Shown here piece after piece: positions 11,001 to 23,900 of a stretch of DNA of 64,000 nt. The DNA comes from Letharia columbiana (Eukaryota; Ascomycota; Lecanoromycetes; Lecanorales; Parmeliaceae), in contig NW_023501063.1 in assembly GCF_014066305.1 (NCBI RefSeq), forward strand, positions 620,928 through 684,927. Reading direction: 5' to 3'. Position 1 is the stretch's first letter, and the number at the start of each line of letters is the position of its first letter. Below the pieces are notes generated by a model that saw only the letters and a program-made list of their open reading frames with translations, was not told where the DNA came from and made no database searches. Position numbers and translations under genes: made by a program.

Positions 11001-14000
11001 TCTATATATTAGAAAGAACGATATTATTTTAATAGAGAAATACTAACTATTTATATAAGCGAACTCTACTATTAATAATTATTTTATTTAAATATTTTAT
11101 TTATTATTAATAAATATATATAAGAAGTATTCTAGTATCTAATTTTAGCGCTTAATTTATTTATTAATTTACGAGTAAAAGGTAATATTTAAATATTATT
11201 TAATTTTAGAATAAAAGTAAATAGCGGATTAGAAGCTATTAATAAATATAGAGCCTCTATTATTAATAATATTATTTAATATACTATAGCGATATACTAT
11301 TTTAGAATAAAATATTTTTATTAGTTAAGCGATATTAATCGTAATAAATATAGAAATATATCTTATTATTTTTATAAATTAATTTATTATAATTAGAATA
11401 GTATTATAAATAATATTTTTATATTTACTCGCTAATAAGTTAGTAATAAAATCTATAGATTTTTTTTTTTATAGTTTAATAATAATAAGAAGCGAACTTA
11501 ACTCGTCGTAGAGGCGATATCGCGAAGTCTTAATTTATTAATAAATATTATATATCTTAATATAGTCGATAACTTGCTTTAAGCTCTTATTCTAATAATA
11601 TTTATAAATAAGTAGTTTATATATCTTCGTAGCGCTAAAGTATCTAAATAACGAATTATTATAATATTTACTAATAAACTCTTTTTTTAAGATCTTATTT
11701 CTAAAAATATAAAGACGACTATTATATTTTAATAATCTCTCGAAATCTAAAATCTATACTTAATTATATACGCGACGCTTAATCGCTAGCTTATTAATAT
11801 TAATTTAAAAAGAGCTTATTTAATTATTATAGACTTATAGATCTTAAATTAATATTTTTATTAATCTTTAAAATACGTTATAAGTAATCTCTTATACGAT
11901 TTTAGACTCTCTTTTAAAAATAATTATTTAAATATTAATAATACGAAATGCGAGCGCTATCGCTATTATAATCTCTTTATTTTTTTATAATTACTCGCCG
12001 CTAGTTTAAAGTACGAGTTTATTTTATAATATCGATAGTAGTTTAATATTTAATAGCGATATTCTCTTATAATTAAAGCGTTATAATAATAAGTTAATAG
12101 AGTTTAATTTATCTATTTAATAATAAATCTTAAAGTTATAAATAGCTAACTTTAGCGTCTAACGAGTTTATCTAAAGTTTAATTTCTTCTATTTTATAAA
12201 GTTTTTAAAATTATTCTAATTCGTTAAGATTTTAATATAAAACGTATTATCTTTTAAATAGTAATATTATTATTTTATAGATACTACGATAACGAGTAGC
12301 TTTTAATTATAAATCTTATAATTTTACTTTATAGAAATTTTTTTTTAAATTAAAATACTACTAATTATTAATAATTATTTTTATTTAATTATAAAAGTAT
12401 AATCTCTATATCGAAGTTAAAAGCGTTAGTCTTAAGATATAGCTTTAAATTTAAATCGTAATAATATAGAAATAGCGTAGTTATAAAAATGTTTTAAAGC
12501 TATTAAAATATTAGCTTAGCGCTATTTATTTACTTTAATAATTTAGATTTTTTATTTTTTTTATTTTTTTTAAGTAAGTTAGTAAATAACGCTATTATAC
12601 TAGAATAGCTATAGATAAATTATTAATAGAAATTAGTAAAGCTTAAAAAGACTTATATATTTTAATAATTTTTTAATTTTAGCTACTTCTTAATAATAGC
12701 GATATATTTTTAATTTATTATAATATCTTTAATAGATATAATAAATTCTAGAAACTTAACTCGTTTAATATAGAATTAATACTTTTTTAGATTAATATAT
12801 AGTTAAAATTAATATAAACGCTTAAGCACTTACTTAATATATTATTAATACTTTATTAAATTAATATTATAAATTAGAATATTATTTAAATATATTATAT
12901 ATATTATATCTATTAGATTTATAAAAACTCTATTAATATATATTTAAAAAATTATTAGTATATTAATAAGTTTAAAAGATATAATTAAATATTCGAAGTA
13001 ATTATAGCGATTACGAAACGCTATTTTTTACTTATCGTCTTTTTTAATTCGAATTTAATAATAGATATTCTTAAGATCTAGCTTTATAAAGACTTTAAAC
13101 TTATATAAGCGATTTAGAGTCTTAATAATTAGAAGTAGCGAGTATTAACTTTTAATAGTTATCGCGTTTAGACTTCGATAATTAATATAAAGATAAAGCC
13201 CTCTATTCTTTTTAAGAATAAAAAAAAATAATACTTCGACTAAGAAAGTTAAATAGCGAATTTAATTTCTCTAAAAGAAGTTCTTTAAATAGCGTTATAG
13301 CTTCGCTAACTTTATTTAAGATAGATTATATAAGAGATTATATAGCGACTTTTTATCGCTTTTAATCTTAATAATATAATCTCTTTACTTAAGCGTAGAT
13401 AAGATTTCTATTTTTTTATTAAAAAAAATATTATTAAACTCTAATAACTTTTAAGAAAGCTTTAGATTACGCTCGTTTTCTAATTCGCTTCGTATTATCG
13501 CGATATATATAATTATAAATATATTTAACTTCTATTTAATAATCTAAATAAATTTAATTAATTTTTTAACTTATAATTTATTAGCATTAATTTTAAATTA
13601 TTATTACTTTATCGCTAAGTTTAATAATACTTATAATTAATTTAATTCGAATATATCTAATATAATATTAAGGCCTTTTTAGTTAATAATATAAAAGAGT
13701 ATATTATATTTTTTATTTTAATTCTAACTATCTATTAACTAGTAATTTAGCTAATACGCGCTATAATAATATATACTTTAATTATTTAATATCTTCAATT
13801 ACGATAAGATAATATTATAAAATTTTAAATTTTATTAAATTATAAACTTTTATAAAATTAAATTAATATATACTCTAATATCGAGTAGAGTAACGAGTTA
13901 CTTCTATTCGCTTTAAAGCTTTATCTATCCCTTTATAAGAATAGAAGAAATTATTTTTATTAATTATTATTCTTATCTCGCTTCTAAGACGATTATAAGA

Positions 14001-14723
14001 CTTAATCTTTTTTTATTAATATTATATTAATATTAATAATAAATAATTTATCGAGATCTAGATATTTAGATATTTAATAATCTTATTTATTATAATAAAA
14101 ATAACTATTCTTCTTATAATTAGAGTTAAAGAATTTAATTTTATATTTTACGCTATCGTCTTAAATACGCGCTATATAAGCGCCGTCGTTTAAACTCAAT
14201 TTAGATTTTAAAATTCGATTTTTTAGAGACTTATTCTTAGTAAACCCCTCTAAAAACTTTAAATAAAAATTATTATCGAAGTATATATATTCTAAAATCT
14301 TTTCCTATATAATAATCTAGATAAGAATTTCTTCTTATTATTTCGATATATTATTAATATTTAAGATCTTATTTTTAAGCTTTAGTCTAAATTTAATTAA
14401 GAAGAAATTAATTTAATACTTTTTAGAAAATAGAAATAAATAAACCTCTAACTTCTTTAGATAGATTTTAAAAATAGATATCTTCTAATTAAAGCGTTAT
14501 TTAGTCTTCTTTCACTTTTTATAAATAAGAAAATAGCAATTTACTAAATCCGCTATTAAATTAAATAGAAATTACTTAAAAAATTTAAAAGTTATATTTC
14601 TTAGATTATAGATTTAATAGTATTTATATTATTAAGTATTAAAGTCGTTTTCTAAGAACTATATATAATAAATAATTCTTATTTAATTAATAATAAAATA
14701 CTTAGAACTTATAAGAAACTTAA

Positions 14724-14865
14724 TGTCATGAGATACCTGAGGCATACTCATAGGGCCACTAGCGTAGGCTTGGCACCGCACATATCTGCCTGCAGACCAC
14801 ATAGATTAATCAACATCTTTTACAACACACACATATATGAGTCAAACCATAATGATTCCTTAACA
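14724..14865 (+). repeat. Left LTR of the miniature element
   Basis: 142 bp with TG...CA termini, identical to 15902-16043 except for C instead of T in the TCTGCCTGC segment and in the ACACACACAT segment. This copy carries the C at both sites. Confidence 0.92.
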
Positions 14866-14866
14866 A

Positions 14867-14880
14867 TTGGTAGCAACACC
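14867..14880 (+). promoter_or_regulatory. Primer-binding site for initiator Met tRNA
   Basis: TTGGTAGCAACACC begins two bases after the left LTR. TGGTAGC is the exact complement of the GCUACCA 3' end of eukaryotic initiator Met tRNA, the primer used by many yeast and fungal LTR retrotransposons. Beyond these seven bases the match cannot be judged without the tRNA sequence of this genome. Confidence 0.7.
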
Positions 14881-15085
14881 TTAAGATCTAATTCCACTTG
14901 ATCCTATGATGTAGTAGACGTCTCTCTACGAGCCACGTCTACACCACACGTTTACGCAAAGCCTGCATCAAACACCTAATAGTGCAACGCTCCAAGCCGG
15001 TCCTCACATACACTCGCGTCATCGAGTACCTTTTGACAAAACCCACGTCCAAATCGATCCTTTTGATAGGCCTGTCGATATCACA

Positions 15086-15868
15086 ATGCAAGCATTCCTG
15101 CAGACCCTACATGAGCAGTACCGCACCGAGTACTACGGCCCATGGCATACAAGAGAATGCTACCCATGGGAGTACGACGTCAAGGCTCAAGAATGTATCC
15201 AATTGGCTAGCAAATCAGACCCTCAATTCTTCCTACCGCAAGCCAAAATCCTTCAAGACCGAGCGGCCTACATACGTCAAGAATGGGCTAGACTTGAGGC
15301 CTTACAAGCCATTCAGCCAGTCACTCAGCCAATCACTCAGCCAGCCACTCAGCAAGTCACTCAGCCAATCACTCAGCAAGAGGAGGAACCACTACAGGCA
15401 AATGCGGAGAACACTGCGGAGAGCACTGCGGAGAAAGCAAGCGACAACAAGGCCACCATCACCAAGAACACGGCTCAGCTCTCCAAGATCCCACGTCATA
15501 TGCTATCCACGCTCCCACGTCAAACCACCACTCAGCAGGAGAACGACACTACAATTTGGCCTGCTATCTCTGCATGCCTGGGCAATATCACATTGTGGTA
15601 CATCACTGCAATGACGATACAAGAGAAGGACCTACTGCGGCGGTCACAGCCAAATCACTATGGCCAATTGGGTCTCTGCAGAGGAACATCGGACGATGGA
15701 TATTTGGACGAATTGAAACCGTCTGATGTCTTGCTCCGGTACTATTCGAGGGGTTTCACTGCGGCAGGAGAACTCGTGGGATTCACACCACTAATTGGCC
15801 TGGTCTCTCCATTCCTTTCCAGCATTTCGAAAACTCACTCATTCATGCATGCGTACTTCTTGCCATGA
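15086..15868 (+). CDS. 260-aa ORF of the miniature LTR element
   Basis: This is the only long ATG-started frame between the two LTRs. The N-terminal third (about residues 1-75) is charged and helical in appearance, ending in QDRAAYIRQEWARLEALQ. Residues about 76-100 are a QPIT-type repeat encoded by about six 12-bp units at 15311-15384. An acidic/Asn/Thr-rich middle follows, then a hydrophobic C-terminal part (ELVGFTPLIGLVSPFLSS). I see no zinc knuckle, protease or polymerase motif. It could be a reduced Gag-like protein or captured host sequence. An overlapping frame at 14982-15614 is Arg/Ser/Pro-rich, lacks an ATG start and looks like a shadow. Confidence 0.5.
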   Translation: MQAFLQTLHEQYRTEYYGPWHTRECYPWEYDVKAQECIQLASKSDPQFFLPQAKILQDRAAYIRQEWARLEALQAIQPVTQPITQPATQQVTQPITQQEEEPLQANAENTAESTAEKASDNKATITKNTAQLSKIPRHMLSTLPRQTTTQQENDTTIWPAISACLGNITLWYITAMTIQEKDLLRRSQPNHYGQLGLCRGTSDDGYLDELKPSDVLLRYYSRGFTAAGELVGFTPLIGLVSPFLSSISKTHSFMHAYFLP

Positions 15869-15901
15869 GGACATGGCATTTCTCTGTTTTTTGTGGGCAA
15901 T

Positions 15902-16043
15902 TGTCATGAGATACCTGAGGCATACTCATAGGGCCACTAGCGTAGGCTTGGCACCGCACATATCTGTCTGCAGACCACATAGATTAATCAACATCTTTTA
16001 CAACACATACATATATGAGTCAAACCATAATGATTCCTTAACA
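15902..16043 (+). repeat. Right LTR of the miniature element
   Basis: 142 bp, 2 differences from the left LTR. It is preceded by GTTTTTTGTGGGCAAT, where GTGGGCAA may serve as a weak purine tract for plus-strand priming. It is followed by CTTAA, the second copy of the target-site duplication. Confidence 0.92.
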
Positions 16044-16080
16044 CTTAATTTCGACTTCGCGGAATTAGCGTAGATACTCT

Positions 16081-18502
16081 TATTACGAGTATACTCTTAA
16101 TATATTACTTAGCTCTATAATCTAGTATCTTAATAGAAGATATTCTCTACTATATTATATCTTCTTTTTATCTATATAGTTTAATAGCCTTATTATTCTA
16201 TCTATCTTACTTATATTAATATTATATCTATATTAATTCTAATATTATAATAAAACTTCTTTATATATTCGACGAAGAGAAATATATACGAGCTAATTAA
16301 CGTATACTTACGCTTATTCGAATTAGCGAATAAATAATTAATAAATAAACGCGCTAATAAGGACTTTATTAAGATATTAACTTAAGATTAAAATATTATA
16401 ATCGATTAAGATTAAGATAGAAACTTAAGATATCGTATTCTTAAGTTAGTCTATTAAACGAATAATTCGTTTTAATATAACGAAACGGCCTTTAAATAAT
16501 AGAAGGAATAAAGTATCGCTAAACTATTTATAGAATTAGCGAATCGAAAAGAACTTATTAAAATACTTCTATACTCACAGTAAGTCTACTATAACGGCGA
16601 CGAGAATAGCCTCGAAACGACTACGATTTAATCTCTTTACTAAGTATGTCGATAATATATATAGTAAGTCTACTATTAAATAACATTTAATATATTCGAT
16701 TCTTTTCTATCTTTCTATTAAATCTACGAATTAGTAATAAGTTAAGATAAAGAATAAAATGAATAAACTTAATAATAAGAGTATAAGAGATATAGAGTAA
16801 ATCTATAGTAAAGCTCTTAGACTAGACTATCAAAAGATATTAAAGGTAAATGCATGCGTTGAATTTTCTTTAATTCTATCGAAGGACTATAATAAGAAGA
16901 ACTATAATAAGAAGAACTATGATAAGAAGACTAGATAAGAAGAAGAACTCGAAGAATCTTGCTGGCACGTAGGTAAGATATGGATTATATCTTCGAGATC
17001 TCTATAGAGTAATTAAAAAGCTAGCTTTCTTTCTATCGATAAGTTTTAAAAAGTACTACTAAGATCTAAATCGAGAAAGTTAGATATCTATTCGGGAAGT
17101 AACTAAATTTCTTAGCTACGAATATCAAATTTTATTAGTAATCTTAACTTTATCTTTATCTCTCTTCATTTCTTCTTTAAAAGAATTCTATCTCTATAAA
17201 TTATATCTTAATTAACTCTTTTCAATTATAATACCTCTTCTTCTACTATTATATATACTACGAATCGTTATTAAAAAAAGTATTAATAATAGAAAAATGA
17301 GTATATCCTCTCTTAATTACGCTCTTAAAATTAGCTATAATTTTAGAGAAATTAATAAAATCTATAGTAATATCGAGATCTTATACTTTATAATATTATA
17401 ATACGCTATTAATCTCAGCCTATAATATCTTATAAATCTTTTTAATATATATTCGAAGGCTTTAATAAATCGTCTACTATACTTCTCTTTAATTCTTCTT
17501 ATCGATATAGTAATCTTAAATTTCGCTATTAAGATTCTATATAACGTTTAACCTTTAACGTATAGAATTTATATCGAGATTATAGTCTCCCCACTTAAAA
17601 AGACTACGAGAATTCTATTCGTATTCAATAATAACAGCGAGATAAAGAGCTTCGGGGTACGGTAGAATAGCTAGAAAACGCTCGGATTCTCTATAAATAT
17701 AATACTATTCTGAAGCTATATGACGATATTATCGATATCGTTACTATAAGTAAAGATAAGAATAACGAGAACGACGACTATAAGGATAACGACGACGAGA
17801 ACGACGATAACGTACGTTATAAGTAGTTACTTAACGCTCTTAACGATATATACTCTTAAATATAGAACGAGTCTTATTTAATCTTCTTAGAACGATTAGT
17901 ATTTAATTGTAATATATATATCTACTCGGCGATATCTACTATAATTCGATACGATAATTATAAGACTATAGAGAATCTTATATATTCTAAGATTAATCGA
18001 CGATATAATCTATTTCTTAGATATCGTTATAAAGAGAATTCGAAGAATTAATTAAATATAGTATTATAAATATATTTAATTATAGTAATATTCTTAGTAT
18101 TTCTATAATACTTAGCTAGCTTTTTACTACTAGATAGTCTACGCTCTAATATATATTATAATAGATAGAATATAGTTAAGACTAGTATACGATCTAGTAA
18201 TATTACTATATCTCGATAAATCTTCTTTAGTTAAGATCTATAGAAATTATAGATATTTAAAGATATAAGATAAGTAGTAAGCGTATATCTTCGATCTATT
18301 AATTATAGAGGCTATGGCTATTTAAGAGAGAGAGATAGTATTACGAGCGTACTCTTAATATATTACTTAGCTCTATAATCTAGTATCTTAATAGAAGATA
18401 TTCTCTACTATATTATATCTTCTTTTCATTTATATAGTTCGATAGTCTTATTATTCTATCTATCTCACTTATACTAATATCGTATCTATACTAGTTCTAA
18501 TA
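16081..18502 (+). mobile_element. Non-autonomous LTR element, 2.4 kb (RIP-degraded)
   Basis: LTRs of 164 bp at 16081-16244 and 18339-18502 are flanked by ACTCT (16076-16080 and 18503-18507), a perfect target-site duplication. A purine tract AAGAGAGAGAGATAG precedes the right LTR. LTRs and leader are similar to the element at 6523-8022 and to the LTR at 52415-52579, so all three belong to one family. Some interior segments are less mutated (for example ATACTCACAGTAAG near 16570). No polymerase remnants were found, which fits a deletion derivative. It sits only 37 bp from the miniature element, inside the gypsy element. Confidence 0.88.
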
Positions 18503-19168
18503 ACTCTCTCTTACTAATATTCTTATAAAAACGTATTCTTTTAAAGCGAAGTATTTTTATTTTAATTAGTATATTCGTTAAAGATACGATAGTAATCGAT
18601 ATAAATAGACTCTCGCTAGCTATAGACGATAAGTTAATATTATAAAGCTTATAATTATAAACCTTTAATATAACTAATTCTTATTCTTATTTTAGACGAT
18701 AATTTTCGACTCTAACGATTATAAGACGTTATTTTATAGTAAGATTCTTTATTAATAAGAAATTCTTAAATTCATTATCGACGCTATAGCGACTTTTAAT
18801 ATTATCTTTATTTTCTACTATATAATTTAAAGATAAACTCGATATTATAATAATAATAGATCTTTTTCTTTAAAAGATAAAGAGATTAAAATTATAAGAA
18901 TATAATCTATTAATAGTTAGCTAGTAAATATAAACTATAAAAGATATAATATCGTTATAAGATTTAATAGTATATTTAATAATAGAATTAATCTTTAAGA
19001 AATATTAAAACTTCGAGATATACGAAGTAGATTTATATTCGTTAAGCCTCTAAATATATAGAGTATATTATTAAAATTAGACTCTAAAAAGAACTCTAAT
19101 ATAATATATACGATATCGGCGCCTTAACGTAAGTAGCGCTAAGGTCTATAATAGTATTAGATCTAATA

Positions 19169-19862
19169 ATATCTAAATAGATTTATATTATAAATTTATT
19201 ATAGAAGTTTCTTATAATATAATATATCGGCGTTAAGATAAAATAGAAAATAATTTATAGAGATTATACTTAGAGCTAATAATAATAAATTAATTAACTA
19301 ATTTACTACTAGTAAAATCGTTAGTTTCTCGTAGTTAATAATATAATTTAAGATTTATCGATTAATAGTTAATATATTTCTAATCGTAAAATTAACTAGT
19401 TTAATTAATAGTAAAGTAGTTTATAATAATCTTTTTAAAAAGTCGATTTTTAAGTTAAAAGAGCTAATAGACTAATATTTATAGAATTAAAGTAGAGTTA
19501 AAATAGAACTAATAGAGCTTAATACTTTATATAGATATTTCTCTTCTCTTCTTTTACTAAGCGATATTTTAGCTTTTATTATAACTACTTTACTATTAAT
19601 ATATTAATAGTAAGATAGTTAATTTTTAATATATAATAGTTAATATAATTTCGATTTATAAATCTAATAGTTAATATAGTTTACTCTTTAAAATTAATTA
19701 TTTCTATTATTATTAGTCTTTATTATACTTCGCGCGATATGCTTATAATAGACGCTTTCGAATATATATATAATCTTTTCTTAAAGTGTAGAGATAGAAT
19801 ATAAAGAGCGAGTATCTAATATTATTAAATACTAGAAGCTTTAATATTATAGAGAAAGAGCT
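19169..19862. other. RIP-degraded sequence, nothing recognised
   Basis: AT-rich, no open frame. A few TTAATAGT-like direct and inverted short repeats (around 19320-19400 and 19590-19680) are visible but define no element. Confidence 0.5.
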
Positions 19863-20044
19863 AATTATCGAATTATATCTCGAGACTATAAATTCTTATC
19901 GAATTATACTTCTAATTATTAAATTTACTAGTCGAAAAGATATAATATATTTTATAAAATATTTTATATTAAGTAATATTATACCGTATTCGAGTATAAT
20001 ATAAATAGAATCGAATATCATTTCATTTTTCTAGTATGGATTCG

Positions 20045-20592
20045 GGATCTTGACGGGATATCTCGTTGAGATTTCTATATTTAGAAGTATAAAGTAGCTA
20101 TTCTAATTATTATTCTAGTTAACGACTAATCGTATCTACTCTCATTCGATATACTATTATAGCTATTACTACTATAACTATTATTACTATAACTATTACT
20201 ATTATAACTATTACTTACTATTATAACTATTACTATTATAGCTACTATCGAAATATAATTCTCGTATATTCTAGTTACGATATTCTTTAGCCATCTAATT
20301 TTATACTATATTTAGAATCTAGTCTCGAAGAGATTTTAGAGAATTAATTCGTTCGTTCTATATATAACATATCTAATATTTTAATAGCTATTACTATTAT
20401 AGCTATTACTATTTTTTATTTAAATAGTCTACTATTATATAATAGCTATAATAGTACTAGCTATAATAGTATTAGCTATAATAGTATTAGTTATAATAGT
20501 ATTAGTCATAATAGATTAATTAGATAACTAGAATAGCTACTTATACTTCTAAATATAGAAATTCTAACGAAATATCTTATATATATACTATT
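20045..20592. repeat. Fold-back MITE-like element
   Basis: The left end (GATATCTCGTTGAGATTTCT and onward through ATTTAGAAGTATAAAGTAG) is inverted at the right end (about 20525-20580). The arms continue into complementary arrays: TACTATTATAGCTAT-type units at 20155-20250 and AGCTATAATAGTATT-type units at 20430-20510. The whole unit could fold into one hairpin. The left end keeps TTGACGGG and is less mutated. It interrupts the left end of the Mutator-like transposon, so it inserted after it. Exact borders are uncertain by about 10 bp. Confidence 0.7.
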
Positions 20593-20782
20593 TAGAGTAA
20601 ATTACATTTTCATATCTTAAACTATATAATTCTTATAAATTTATACTCTATCTTATATTTTCATATCTTAACGAGATATAAATTTATAAGATATTATTAA
20701 TAGAGGTATAAAAATATAAATTGTTATTTCTTAAGATATAAAAATATAAGTTATTATAGTAGTCTGAAATTACTATCTAAGG

Positions 20783-20960
20783 GTCTACTTACTTTCGAAA
20801 TTTTATAAAGACTTTAAATTATTAAGAAGAGAATTCGCGATCTAGCTCGTTAAATTATAAAAGTAAGAAAATCTCTTTAATTATATCTAATAAAAATTTA
20901 AATAGCTTTAAGATATTAGATGAAAGTCGAGTAAGCTAACTCGAGGGCTAAACGTAAGTA
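20783..20960. repeat. Fragment of repeat B inside the MULE
   Basis: The sequence from AATTCGCGATCTAGCTCG through GATGAAAGTCGAGTAAGC matches the inner part of repeat B (compare CCGCGATCTGGCTTATTCG at about 30158 in the unmutated copy). It sits just inside the left inverted end of the Mutator-like transposon, so it is captured or shared sequence. Confidence 0.55.
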
Positions 20961-23900
20961 TTCTATTCTATAATACTATATTATATTACCGTTATCGATA
21001 GCGAAGTTAACGATTACTATCTAACGTTTAATAAAGTTTACTAACTATTATCTACTAGATAATTACCGCTATCATTTAAGAACTCTATTTTTTATCTCTC
21101 TTTAATATATTATTAACTAAGGTAATAGAAGCCCGTTATCTTTAACTATCACTACGTTCTCTAATAGAAATCCCTTTATCTCTATTACTATCTCGCTTTT
21201 ATTCTCTTCTACTCTTATATATAGTAATTAATTTATTAAGCTCTAATTTATTATCTAATTATTTGATATCGATTTCTTTATCTAAGAGCTTATCTAATAG
21301 AGTATATACTTTATTTCTTCGTAAGTTTTATAACTAGACTTCGATATTACTTTTTAATTATATAGATAAAAGAGTCGCCTTAAATAGTTAAATAGATAAA
21401 AAAGAAGAAGAATTAAATAAATTATAAGTAATTATCTATAATACTAGCTACTTATTTAATATCTAATAATTAATCGATAATATAAGATTTTTAAGCCTCG
21501 ATAAGATAGATATTATAATTCGCTTATTCTTTAAACGAATAGTAAGAGAAATATATAAGTATATCGCTATATGCTCTAATAGAGTTTTCGATCTTTAATT
21601 ATATAGATTATTCGCTATTCTTCTCTCTAAATTATACTTTCTCTAATATCTTATTATCTTAATAGCTATATAAAAAAGAGAGTTAATAATATTTCGATCT
21701 TTTAGATTATATCTTATCTAGCCCTTAAAATAATTAATTATTTTATATAGTTCTAGATCTTTAGAACGCCTTATATAGCGATTTAATCTACCCTCCTCGA
21801 TATATAAATAAGAAGAAGACTTCGAGATATCGTTCTAATTTATAGTATTAAATTATTACGCCCTTATTATATATCGATTATTAAAGCCTAAGCGTACTAT
21901 AAAGCTTTATCGAATACTTTTATACGCCTCTCTTATACTCCTCGAGATTTCTTTTCTATTAATTAAGACGTTATTTAATATTATACTCGATATACTTTCA
22001 TTTATCTTAATACTTTTTTATATTAAGATATACTTATATTATCGTAAGCTTCGAGTTATTAATTAAAGTCTATTAATTTATTAATTCGCTATTATCTTCG
22101 CTCTAATTATCTTCTAAATCTTTCTTATTAAAGTAATTATTATCGAAATTATTTTATAAATTATAATACTCGCTCTTATTATCTCTCTTATTAAGAGTCG
22201 CTAATATACGCTTAATTCGATTATTTAATATAATTCTAATTTTAAAAGATAATATAATAGCGATAGATTTAATTTCAACTATATATAAAGTTAGAAACTA
22301 AGTTTATTTAAAAATATTAGAATAAGATTCTCGATCTTCTCTTAGTTATCTTATCGAGATAGTTACTTAATTAATACGATATATAAGAGATATTTCTAGA
22401 AAGTCTAAAGAGTATAGTATATAGCATATAACTAAATCTTAAATAAAAAAAATAACTTATTTATTATCTTACTTATAATCTCTATAAGTCTAGCTATAGT
22501 CTTAATATTATTAACGTTACTTTTAAAGCTCTTAAATATATTACTACTATCGTTAATAATATTAGAAGTAATATTATCGTTACTAATAGAGTTAGAGAAA
22601 TAGAGATCTACTTCGTTATAAGTTCTTTTATTATATCTTACTTCGCTATAAATATTATATCGATAACTTCTCTTTAACTTATTATAAGCCCTTTTATTAA
22701 GTTAAATTCTTCTCTTTTTTAGTCGCCCTATTCGAGGTATAATTAGAGAAGCAGTATAGCCTTTTATAGCTTTAAGATTTATTACTTAAATCGACTTTAT
22801 TATAAAGTCTTAATCGTAGATATTTCGATATATTAAAATAGAGTATTTATTATTAATATAATCTTTTACTTTAAGATAATAATAGCGATATACTATTATA
22901 GCGTACTTATAGAGTAATTAATTATCTTAATAGTCGATATAAATATACTCTCGAGTAAGAAGTTTAATAATATACTTAGTATTATTAGAAGACTAAACTA
23001 TTATACGATATTAATTAAACGATATCGTCTTATATATTTAGTCACTTAATTATATATTATCGAGGTATTTTTATATATAGTTAATAAGCTCGCTTTCCTT
23101 TAAACTCTTTACGCTATTAAATAAATATCTTTATTATTATAGTATTTTAGATATTAATTATAAGATAGACTATTAGATAATCTCTTATATCTAGTTAATA
23201 TATATTCTAACTCTTATAAATATTAGAGATAAGTTAATTATAATAAGAACGATTAAAGGCGTAGATATTATATTATTTTAAAGAAATCTTATAAATATAA
23301 TTGCTATATTCGTTATTTATCTCTCGAATCTTTAGAATCGAGTCTTTAAAGAAAGTCTTATTCTTTATATAAGCATACCTCTAAAAGAGCTTTACACACT
23401 TCTTATTAAACCTCTTTTTTATATTTCTCTTAAGATAAAAGATATAAAAAGCGTATTTTATATATAAAAAGTTCTTATAAATAGTTGGAATTAAATTCTT
23501 AACTCGATTACTTATAATAATAAAGTTATTCTCATCTACGCTCGATAGACAAGAATAATATATTCTTAAAAACTAAGTCTAATTCTTCTTAAACTCGATA
23601 GAGACTAAGATTTATATTATTAATAGAGTCTCGTTATTATTATTAAGAGTAATAATAATAAATAATATTATTCGATAATTTATAATATAATATACTTCGT
23701 TTATAGTAAAGAAATTACGAATATATTTAGAAGCATAGATCGTAGTAATTAGAAATACTTTATATCGAATAAACCGATCTTCTTATATTAATATTTAATT
23801 TTATTTATACTATACGTTAACTATTAGCTATATTATCTCTTATCTTTACGAATAAAGTAAATATCTTCTAAAAAGATTACGTCTTATTATTATAAAGTAT

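Larger units (their letters stand above)
14724..16043 (+). mobile_element. Intact miniature LTR element (TRIM-like), not RIP-mutated
   Basis: Terminal direct repeats of 142 bp (14724-14865 and 15902-16043) start TGTCATGAG and end CCTTAACA. They differ at only two sites, both C-to-T in the right copy. The flanking CTTAA (14719-14723 and 16044-16048) is a perfect 5-bp target-site duplication. A primer-binding site for initiator Met tRNA follows the left LTR. The interior of 1,036 bp carries one 260-codon ORF and no reverse transcriptase or integrase, so it must move with borrowed enzymes. It has normal composition inside a heavily mutated gypsy element, so it inserted later or escaped RIP. Confidence 0.92.
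8310..19168 (-). mobile_element. Ty3/gypsy LTR retrotransposon with two nested insertions (RIP-degraded)
   Basis: Direct repeats of 261 bp at 8310-8570 and 18908-19168 serve as LTRs. Removing the nested elements (14724-16043 and 16081-18502) leaves about 7.1 kb, a normal gypsy size. The minus strand still reads as reverse transcriptase: about 13151-13200 translates as YINYRSLNAITIK, about 13060-13110 as FKVFIKLDLKNIYY, and 12866-12892 as YLNNILIYN. The last is the YxDDILIYS active site with both Asp codons turned to Asn by G-to-A changes. A purine tract (AAAAGAGAATATAAT on the minus strand) abuts the left, 3' LTR. No clear target-site duplication is visible. No frame is intact. Confidence 0.8.

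Noticed and set aside
14982..15614. 210-codon plus-strand frame inside the miniature LTR element
   Set aside because: Starts at GTG and overlaps the ATG-started 260-codon ORF in another frame. Its Ser/Arg/Pro-rich composition is typical of a shadow. A role in frameshifting cannot be excluded.
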